Shown in pieces: positions 7,666 to 12,759 of a DNA stretch of 12,759 bases. The stretch comes from Chloroflexota bacterium. GTDB lineage: Bacteria; Chloroflexota; Anaerolineae; Aggregatilineales; Phototrophicaceae. Where the stretch lies: contig JAPOYU010000073.1 of NCBI GenBank assembly GCA_026706395.1, positions 1 to 12,759 on the forward strand. Direction: 5' to 3'. How positions within the stretch are numbered: the stretch's first letter is position 1; every line of letters starts with the position of its first letter. The position numbers were made by a program, and so were the translations under genes. Below the pieces are notes generated by a model that was given only the letters and a program-made list of their open reading frames with translations, did no database searches and was not told the DNA's origin.

Positions 7666-7694
7666 TTGACAGGTGGCAGACGCCTGCGTATACT
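7666..7694 (+). promoter_or_regulatory. Sigma-70-type promoter for the his leader and operon
   Basis: TTGACA (7666-7671), a 17-base spacer and TATACT (7689-7694) give a perfect -35 box, an optimal spacer and a -10 box with one mismatch. The start of transcription would be near 7701. The transcript then runs through a short leader ORF and an intrinsic terminator before hisH at 7870, leaving an untranslated leader of about 170 bases. Confidence 0.8.
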
Positions 7695-7722
7695 GTGTTC
7701 CATGATCGATTTGGTAGGTCCG

Positions 7723-7782
7723 ATGAATACCTTCGCTCATCATTATTGCATAGTCCCGAAAAGAGCGTGGCGCAGCGCTTAG
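7723..7782 (+). CDS. Candidate his operon leader peptide
   Basis: A 19-residue ORF (MNTFAHHYCIVPKRAWRSA) starts at ATG 7723, after a weak ribosome binding site (TAGG at 7715-7718), and stops at TAG 7780. The same frame also has an ATG at 7702, almost at the predicted transcription start, which would add seven residues. It holds two adjacent His codons at 7738-7743. That is fewer than in the enterobacterial his leader, so the assignment rests mainly on position: after a strong promoter and before an intrinsic terminator in front of a his operon. Selection on so short a frame cannot be judged from one sequence. Confidence 0.45.
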   Translation: MNTFAHHYCIVPKRAWRSA

Positions 7783-7810
7783 TGTTTCGCTTGCCTGCCA
7801 TATAGCTGTT

Positions 7811-7835
7811 GCCTCGCCAAAACGCGGGGCTTTTT
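7811..7835 (+). terminator. Intrinsic terminator upstream of hisH, likely attenuator
   Basis: The arms GCCTCGC (7811-7817) and GCGGGGC (7824-7830) form a 7-bp G+C-rich stem with one G-U pair and a six-base loop (CAAAAC). It is followed directly by TTTTT and then GTTTCTT. It lies between the his promoter and the hisH start, 110-134 bases downstream of the predicted transcription start. It would abort his transcription unless an alternative structure prevents it. Confidence 0.85.
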
Positions 7836-7855
7836 GTTTCTTATATATTGGACGC

Positions 7856-7862
7856 GAGGGAG
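7856..7862 (+). promoter_or_regulatory. hisH ribosome binding site
   Basis: GAGGGAG lies 7 bases before the ATG at 7870 and fixes that start, in preference to an in-frame upstream ATG at 7834 that sits inside the terminator T run. GCGAGG at 7854-7859 is exactly complementary to CCTCGC at 7812-7817 in the 5' arm of the terminator, so this site could be masked in some leader folds. Confidence 0.75.
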
Positions 7863-7869
7863 ACTGTAC

Positions 7870-8478
7870 ATGCTTGCGGTCATTGACTACGGCGCCGGAA
7901 ACCTGCGCAGCGTATTGCATGCGCTGAAGCATTTGAACGCGCCCGATCTGCGGCTCGTGCAGCGCCCCGAACAGTTGCAGGGAGCCGACAAGATCATTTT
8001 GCCCGGTGTTGGCGCGTTTGGCGCCGGTATGGCTCAGATGCGGGAACAAGAGCTGATAGAGCCACTGAAGGCGGCGCTGGCGGCGGGCATACCGTATCTG
8101 GGCATTTGCGTTGGCATGCAGATACTCTATGAAGTCGGCGAGGAGATGGGCGAGCACGAGGGTCTGGGCGTCCTTGGCGGCAGAGTTGTGCGCTTCCCCA
8201 ATTCTACCGATCGCAAGGTGCCGCATATGGGCTGGAATCAGCTTGATATCGGGCTGCAGTCCGACTTGCTTTGCGGCTTGGATGAGCGCAGCTATGTCTA
8301 TTTTGTGCACAGCTATTATTGTGCGGTCGCGGACGAGAACACCATCATTGCGTCCGTCGACTATGGCATTGATTATGCCGCCGCTGTTCAGCGCGACAAT
8401 ATCTACGGTGTGCAATTCCACCCGGAAAAGAGCCAGAGCGTCGGCTTGAAGATTCTGGCGAACTTCTTGAGCCTATAG
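7870..8478 (+). CDS. hisH: Imidazole glycerol phosphate synthase, glutaminase subunit HisH
   Basis: Class I glutamine amidotransferase that hydrolyses glutamine and channels ammonia to HisF for imidazole ring formation in histidine synthesis. The N-terminus (VIDYGAGNLRSV) is typical. The oxyanion region is LPGVGAFG (44-51), and the triad is complete: Cys80 in LGICVGMQ, and His184 and Glu186 in VQFHPEKS. Its length of 202 residues is normal. The start at 7870 is set by a good ribosome binding site and by the family N-terminus. It is the first structural gene of the his operon and follows the candidate attenuator. hisA begins 8 bases after its stop, and the stop codon TAG is part of the hisA ribosome binding site (TAGGAG). 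Confidence 0.97.
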   Translation: MLAVIDYGAGNLRSVLHALKHLNAPDLRLVQRPEQLQGADKIILPGVGAFGAGMAQMREQELIEPLKAALAAGIPYLGICVGMQILYEVGEEMGEHEGLGVLGGRVVRFPNSTDRKVPHMGWNQLDIGLQSDLLCGLDERSYVYFVHSYYCAVADENTIIASVDYGIDYAAAVQRDNIYGVQFHPEKSQSVGLKILANFLSL

Positions 8479-8486
8479 GAGCGCCG

Positions 8487-9209
8487 ATGATAATCTATCC
8501 GGCAATCGACCTGCGCGGGGGCAAAGTCGTCCGGCTGCGCGAAGGCGACCCGCAACAACAGACAATATTCAGCGACGATCCAATATCGACTGCAAAGTCG
8601 TGGGTTGATCAAGGCGCAAGCTGGATTCATATGGTGAATCTGGATGGCGCATTTGGTGAGGCGAACGCCAGCCTCGGAATCCTCGAAGCTGTCGCCGCTC
8701 TGAATGTGAATGTGCAATTCACCGGTGGCTTGCGCGATTTGGCTGCGCTGCGGACCGCGCGTGATGCCGGCGCGGACAGGCTGGCTATCGGTACTATGGC
8801 GGTGCGCGACCCCGGTTCCGTGCCCAGAGCGATAGAGGAGTTTAGCGCCGAGAGGATCTGCGTTGCGCTTGACGCTAAAGAGGGCCGAGTCGTCACTCAT
8901 GGCTGGACGGCCACGTCCGCGCATACTCCAATTGAGCTGGGAAAGCGGCTTCGCGTTCTGGGCGCGCGGCATGCGCTCTACACCGATGTCAGCCGCGATG
9001 GCGGGCTGTCCGGCGTCAATATCGCCGATACTGTGAATTTGGCGCGGCAGACCGGTTTGAGTGTCATCGCATCCGGCGGTGTCAATGACTTGGCCGATAT
9101 TGCGCAACTCGCGCGCAGCAATGCCGTTGCGGGCGCTGTAATAGGCATGGCGCTGTACCAGGGTATATTCACGCTGGCGGATGCGCTGAAGGCGGCAGGG
9201 GGAGACTGA
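8487..9209 (+). CDS. hisA: ProFAR isomerase HisA
   Basis: 1-(5-phosphoribosyl)-5-[(5-phosphoribosylamino)methylideneamino]imidazole-4-carboxamide isomerase, a TIM barrel performing the Amadori rearrangement in histidine synthesis. The catalytic acids are present: Asp8 in [13 protein letters not shown] and Asp129 in CVALDAKEG. Thr166-Asp167 in YTDVSRDGG contribute to the active site. Phosphate-binding motifs are GGLRD (80-84) and ASGGV (195-199). Its length of 240 residues is normal. A PriA-type dual role with TrpF, known in actinobacteria, cannot be excluded, but there is no reason to assume it here. The stop is 2 bases before hisF. Confidence 0.97.
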   Translation: MIIYPAIDLRGGKVVRLREGDPQQQTIFSDDPISTAKSWVDQGASWIHMVNLDGAFGEANASLGILEAVAALNVNVQFTGGLRDLAALRTARDAGADRLAIGTMAVRDPGSVPRAIEEFSAERICVALDAKEGRVVTHGWTATSAHTPIELGKRLRVLGARHALYTDVSRDGGLSGVNIADTVNLARQTGLSVIASGGVNDLADIAQLARSNAVAGAVIGMALYQGIFTLADALKAAGGD

Positions 9210-9211
9210 CG

Positions 9212-9994
9212 ATGCTGGCGAAGCGAATCATTCCATGTCTGGATGTTCTGGACGGGCGGGTCGTAAAAGGCGTCAACTTTGTCAATCTGCGAGACGCTGG
9301 CGATCCGGTCGAGCAGGCGATTGTTTACGATCGCGAGGGAGCGGACGAGTTGGTCTTTCTCGATATCACCGCTTCACATGAAGGGCGAGCCACCGTGCTT
9401 GAAATGGTGCGGCAGGTGGCGGATAGCATCTTCATTCCCTACTGCGTTGGCGGCGGGATACGCACAATTGACGACATCCGCGATACTTTACTGGCCGGCG
9501 CCGATAAAGTCTCGATCAATAGCGCCGCCGTCCGGAATCCGGAACTCATCACAGCCGGCGCTTGGGGCTTCGGCAGCCAGTGTATGGTGGTTGCGATTGA
9601 TCCTCGCCGCATTGATGGCAAGTGGGTTGTGCACATCAATGGCGGACGCATCCCAACGGAGAAGGAAGCGGTGCACTGGGCGAAAGAAGTTGAAGATCGC
9701 GGCGCTGGCGAGATTCTGTTGACGAGTATGGACAAGGATGGTACGAAGTCCGGCTACGATATAGAGATGTTGCAAGCAGTGTCCGATGCGGTTTCAATTC
9801 CTGTGATTGCCTCTGGCGGCGCCGGGAGCAAGCAGCACTTTGTCGAAGCTTTGACGGACGGCCGAGCTGATGCTGCCTTGGCTGCAAGCCTGTTTCATTT
9901 CAATGAATTGCGGATTGGCGATCTTAAGCAGCATCTGCATGATGCCGGCGTCCCCGTGCGTCTGAGCGGCTGGGAGGTGCTCGATGAAGATTGA
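9212..9994 (+). CDS. hisF: Imidazole glycerol phosphate synthase, cyclase subunit HisF
   Basis: TIM-barrel cyclase that uses ammonia from HisH to convert PRFAR into imidazole glycerol phosphate and AICAR. The catalytic aspartates are Asp11 ([19 protein letters not shown]) and Asp130 (VVAIDPRR). Other family marks are DITAS (51-55), YCVGGGIR (77-84) and the second phosphate site IASGGAGS. Its length of 260 residues is normal. GGGGGAG upstream of the ATG at 9212 is a strong ribosome binding site inside the end of hisA. It overlaps hisI by 11 bases. Confidence 0.98.
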   Translation: MLAKRIIPCLDVLDGRVVKGVNFVNLRDAGDPVEQAIVYDREGADELVFLDITASHEGRATVLEMVRQVADSIFIPYCVGGGIRTIDDIRDTLLAGADKVSINSAAVRNPELITAGAWGFGSQCMVVAIDPRRIDGKWVVHINGGRIPTEKEAVHWAKEVEDRGAGEILLTSMDKDGTKSGYDIEMLQAVSDAVSIPVIASGGAGSKQHFVEALTDGRADAALAASLFHFNELRIGDLKQHLHDAGVPVRLSGWEVLDED

Positions 9995-10343
9995 TTCTGA
10001 TGCGCTGGCCGCTCTAAGCTGGAATGAACAAGACTTGATCCCGGCCATTGTTCAAGATGCAGGAACTCGCGACGTGTTGATGATGGCCTATATGAACCCC
10101 TCATCACTGCAACGCACACTGGACTTGGGCCAGGCGGTCTTTTGGAGCCGGCGTCGGGGGGAACTATGGCGCAAAGGAGCCACGTCGGGCAACATCCAGC
10201 GAGTTGTGGAGATACGCGTCGATTGCGATGCGGATACGCTGTTGCTTTTGGTCGAGCCGGCCGGACCGGCCTGTCATACTTTTGAGCATTCTTGTTTCTT
10301 CCGCAATCTCGAAGAATTCGCCGCTGATCCACAGCGCTTTTGA
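9984..10343 (+). CDS. hisI: Phosphoribosyl-AMP cyclohydrolase HisI
   Basis: Zinc enzyme that opens the adenine ring of phosphoribosyl-AMP, the third step of histidine synthesis. Key motifs are [18 protein letters not shown] (53-70), the metal-binding DCDAD (80-84, Cys81), and the zinc cysteines Cys97 (ACHT) and Cys104 (SCFF). The 119-residue protein is a stand-alone HisI and is not fused to HisE as in enterobacteria. The ATG at 9984 lies within the last codons of hisF, with GGGAGGT 5 bases upstream, so translation is probably coupled. Confidence 0.97.
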   Translation: MKIDSDALAALSWNEQDLIPAIVQDAGTRDVLMMAYMNPSSLQRTLDLGQAVFWSRRRGELWRKGATSGNIQRVVEIRVDCDADTLLLLVEPAGPACHTFEHSCFFRNLEEFAADPQRF

Positions 10344-10356
10344 ACAGGAGCAAGGT

Positions 10357-10647
10357 ATGGACGACATGCTGGATACCCTGGAAGCAATCATTCGTGATCG
10401 GCGCGTCAATCCGCAAGAGGGCAGTTATACCTCAGAATTATTTGGGCAGGGGCGCCACCGTATCGCCCAAAAAGTAGGCGAGGAAGCTGTCGAGGTTGTA
10501 GTGGCGGCAATCAGCCAGGGACGTACGCAGCAGATTGACGAACTGGCCGACCTTTTCTACCACGCGCTTGTGCTTATGGCTGACCTGGACCTGACGCTTG
10601 ACGACCTACGGCAGCGCCTGCGCGAACGCCATCAACCGCGGGCATAA
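10357..10647 (+). CDS. hisE: Phosphoribosyl-ATP pyrophosphatase HisE
   Basis: All-alpha MazG-like pyrophosphatase that converts phosphoribosyl-ATP to phosphoribosyl-AMP, the second step of histidine synthesis. Family signatures are SYTSELFGQG (23-32), IAQKVGEEAVEVVVAA (36-51) and ELADLFYHALVLM; the acidic residues bind magnesium. The frame is open further upstream, but the ATG at 10357 is chosen because AGGAG at 10346-10350 precedes it by 6 bases and it gives the normal length of 96 residues. It is the last gene of the his operon and ends 3 bases from the convergent secreted protein gene, so no terminator fits between them. Confidence 0.96.
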   Translation: MDDMLDTLEAIIRDRRVNPQEGSYTSELFGQGRHRIAQKVGEEAVEVVVAAISQGRTQQIDELADLFYHALVLMADLDLTLDDLRQRLRERHQPRA

Positions 10648-10650
10648 CGT

Positions 10651-12465
10651 TTACGGCTGATAATCGTATTTGCCGTCCATGTATTCGCTATATGTTAGAT
10701 AGCCTTTCCAATGGTCAAAGGGCGTCGCGCCAAAGGCGTCGGTCAGCAAGTCTTCTGTCGCGTAGATTGCTGAGACGACCGGCGACGATGCTTCCAATTG
10801 ACCGTCTACGCCCGGTACGACAACATATAGCAACATCCGGCGCTCAGGATAGTAAAGCACGATGAGAGCTTCCTTGTCGCTGAAAGACTGCCCGGTCACA
10901 TACATGGGCTCGCCGTGGACCGACAGAAGATCTCCGAGTCCCGTTTCGGGTGCAAACTGCAGCAGAATTGAGGCGACCGTGCCGTCATCCCGACTAGTAA
11001 CCTGGCAGCAAGGTTCGCCGTCACCTGACTGAAACAAGAAGCCGCTGTCAACCGCTTGGACAATATGAAGGTTCTCCGTCGACGCCAAAAGCTCCAGTGC
11101 GGTTGCCATATCCGTTTCGCCGGGTGTGATATTGTTCCAGCATGGCGGCGCGCAAGGTTCCCCGTCTATCAAGCTGGAATCTTTCAGGAAGCTGTCGTTT
11201 AGCAAGCTGCGCTCCGGCGGACCGATGCTCAAGCCTGGCGCCCCGTCTACTAAAGCCGTCAGCATTTCGAGCGGCAGTCCACCACGATCTTGCGGCCGTC
11301 CGCCGGCATAGATGATTTGCAATTCGCCTTGAGCGTCCCTGGCGCGAACGGCGGGTGTTCCAGCTACGCTGGCGCTTTGCCCCAGTTGGGTATCGACCAG
11401 AAACTGCATGGCGCGTTCAAGACAAGCGTTCAGCGAGTCACCGTCCAGCCCGAGCAGGCCGGCCAGCTTTGCCGGCACGTCCGTCAGATTGCCCGTGCCC
11501 GCGAATTCGAACAGCAAATCGTGGGCATCCCAAAACAGACGCAAGTCCTGCACAGCGACGCATTCCGCTATTCTGGCGAATGTCGTCGAATATTGCGGAT
11601 TAACCAGTGGATAGAAGCGATATTCGAATTGCGCGTTACCATCGCGCACCTGCTCGTGGATGAAGCGTTTGACCGTTTCGGTATATGACTGACAGTGTGG
11701 GCAGAGAAAGTCTTCAAAAGCGACAATGGACATCGGCGCCTTCGGATCGCCCAGCACGATACCGCCATCGACGCGCCTAAAAGTTGTCAGCCCGGCGTAA
11801 TCTCCCAGTTCGATCGTCACCGGATCCATTGACTTGGGTCGTATCGCATTAACTATGGAGGGGAAGTGCTCCGCTAGCGGCAGAGCAATTTGAACTGGCA
11901 CCGCGTCGCCATACTGGACGAAGAGCGATGGCGTTCCCCTGGCGCCAAGACTCAAGCCATACGCCGCATCCTGCGCATGCTGGCCAGCAGTCGCTGCGCA
12001 GTCTCGGAGCGCTTCTGCGTCGAGGTTCAGCAAATCGGCGAACTGAGAATAAGACTGGGCGGTGAAACCCTGCTTGCTGACCATATCAAACATTTGGTCG
12101 TGAGCGCGCCAGAAGGATCCGGGCATCAATGTCTCGGCGCATTCCACCAGGCTGGCGCTCTGCACGGACAAATCCGGGTCAATTACTGGGAAGATTCGAT
12201 ATTCGAATTGCGCTCGCCCCGTCACCACATAATCCCAAATGAAACCTGAAATGATTGGCTCATAATTCTGGCAGTTGGCACACAAAAAGTCGGAGAACTC
12301 TATCAGCTTTATCCCAGCTTCTGGATCGCCCAAGATGAATCCGCCGTCGGCCGCGCGCGATTTTGGCACGTCGACGTAAGGATCGGCGCTTTCTTGCGCC
12401 CATGACATAAGTGAACTGATGCTGAAGAACAGAATAAGCAGAAGAAGACGGCTTAGATTTGACAT
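10651..12465 (-). CDS. Secreted protein with two DsbA-like thioredoxin domains
   Basis: The 604-residue product begins with a signal peptide (hydrophobic residues 7-20, likely cleaved near SWA-Q at 22-24), so it should act outside the membrane. Two DsbA-like domains follow, at about residues 38-210 and 232-408. Their active sites are CANC (62-65) and CPHC (255-258), and their cis-proline loops are GTPS (177-180) and GTPA (369-372). The domains align along their length (for example AQFEYRIFP and AQFEYRFYP). A 17-base DNA repeat at 11618-11634 and 12197-12213 also points to internal duplication. The C-terminal domain (about 438-604) starts with CAPPCWNNITPGET and has a Cys pair at 486-487; I associate it with Chloroflexota secreted proteins and know no function for it. 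A thiol-disulfide oxidoreductase or isomerase role is inferred. AAGGAT lies 5 bases before the ATG. Confidence 0.88.
   Translation of the reverse strand: MSNLSRLLLLILFFSISSLMSWAQESADPYVDVPKSRAADGGFILGDPEAGIKLIEFSDFLCANCQNYEPIISGFIWDYVVTGRAQFEYRIFPVIDPDLSVQSASLVECAETLMPGSFWRAHDQMFDMVSKQGFTAQSYSQFADLLNLDAEALRDCAATAGQHAQDAAYGLSLGARGTPSLFVQYGDAVPVQIALPLAEHFPSIVNAIRPKSMDPVTIELGDYAGLTTFRRVDGGIVLGDPKAPMSIVAFEDFLCPHCQSYTETVKRFIHEQVRDGNAQFEYRFYPLVNPQYSTTFARIAECVAVQDLRLFWDAHDLLFEFAGTGNLTDVPAKLAGLLGLDGDSLNACLERAMQFLVDTQLGQSASVAGTPAVRARDAQGELQIIYAGGRPQDRGGLPLEMLTALVDGAPGLSIGPPERSLLNDSFLKDSSLIDGEPCAPPCWNNITPGETDMATALELLASTENLHIVQAVDSGFLFQSGDGEPCCQVTSRDDGTVASILLQFAPETGLGDLLSVHGEPMYVTGQSFSDKEALIVLYYPERRMLLYVVVPGVDGQLEASSPVVSAIYATEDLLTDAFGATPFDHWKGYLTYSEYMDGKYDYQP
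11618..12213. repeat. 17-base direct repeat marking the duplicated DsbA domain
   Basis: The sequence cgatattcgaattgcgc occurs at 11618-11634 and again at 12197-12213, at equivalent places in the two thioredoxin-like domains (coding for AQFEYR). It is the best-preserved DNA trace I see of the domain duplication; the rest has diverged. Confidence 0.75.
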
Positions 12466-12582
12466 CGCAGATCCTTATTCTTTTCTCAAACTCCAAGTTT
12501 TACACAGTTGATCAGAGATTCAAAGCTTGTATCCGATCAATGCCGGGCATTACACTATTGCGGTCAGAAGTCGCAGAACGAG

Positions 12583-12711
12583 ATGCGAATGACGCCTCAA
12601 GACCGCTTCGTAAGCGAGATTAGTTTCCACGTCCGGTACGCTGAGACCGACAGTATGGGCCTGGTCCATCACGCGGCGTATCTAATCTGGTTTGAAGAGG
12701 GGCGACTATGA
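12583..12711 (+). pseudogene. 4HBT (YbgC/FadM-type) thioesterase start, ended early by TGA
   Basis: The frame from ATG 12583 (or 12589) encodes a recognisable N-terminus of a hotdog-fold acyl-CoA thioesterase: HVRYAETDSMGLVHHAAYLIWFEEGR, which holds the family's catalytic Asp and the VHH..Y..WFEEGR helix. After 42 residues it meets TGA at 12709, where family members normally continue for another 90 or so residues. Translation past the TGA stays open to the right edge but does not look like a typical continuation. A frameshift, a nonsense mutation or a sequencing error near 12706-12722 would explain it; the window ends too soon to tell. No convincing ribosome binding site or promoter is visible. 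Confidence 0.5.
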
Positions 12712-12759
12712 AAATGGTCGACCGAGTACCGTAAAAACGATCGTGTTTTCGGCGCAACA

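Noticed and set aside
12709..12711. TGA read as selenocysteine in the thioesterase
   Set aside because: The 4HBT family has no Cys or Sec at this place, the downstream bases show no convincing SECIS hairpin, and the following residues are not family-like.

Overview
The window is about 12.8 kb of bacterial chromosome of moderate G+C content, densely packed with genes in short operons. It carries SelB (so the cell makes selenoproteins), a separate hisI and hisE, an ADP-dependent sugar kinase, and a secreted double-DsbA protein with a C-terminal CxxxCW/ITPGET domain. I associate that last domain with Chloroflexota (Anaerolineae-type) genomes. A Chloroflexota bacterium is therefore my best guess, but it is an inference from family flavour and not from a marker gene.

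Region 1 (1-3954, + strand) is a carbohydrate locus. Two MalF/MalG-type ABC permeases are followed by a zinc-dependent class II ketose-bisphosphate aldolase and a kinase of the ADP-dependent phosphofructokinase/glucokinase family. Together they read as import of a sugar, phosphorylation of a sugar or sugar phosphate at the expense of ADP, and aldol cleavage to trioses. The binding protein and ATPase are not in the window.

Region 2 (3955-4461) is a 507-base gap between convergent genes. It holds an 11-bp inverted repeat, a doubtful 51-codon ORF and no recognisable RNA gene.

Region 3 (4462-7557, - strand) is a two-gene operon. A 407-residue coiled-coil protein of unknown function lies 3 bases upstream of selB, the selenocysteine-specific elongation factor.

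Region 4 (7558-7869) is a 312-base divergent control region. It has a good promoter on each strand. On the his side there is a short leader ORF with adjacent His-His codons and then a strong intrinsic terminator ahead of hisH, which is the layout of an attenuator.

Region 5 (7870-10647, + strand) is the operon hisH-hisA-hisF-hisI-hisE. These are the central steps of histidine synthesis, tightly spaced with good ribosome binding sites. hisG, hisD, hisC and hisB are not present.

Region 6 (10651-12759) has a secreted tandem thioredoxin-fold (DsbA-like) protein on the - strand, ending 3 bases from hisE. Divergent from it, at the right edge, is the start of a 4HBT thioesterase reading frame that stops early at a TGA.
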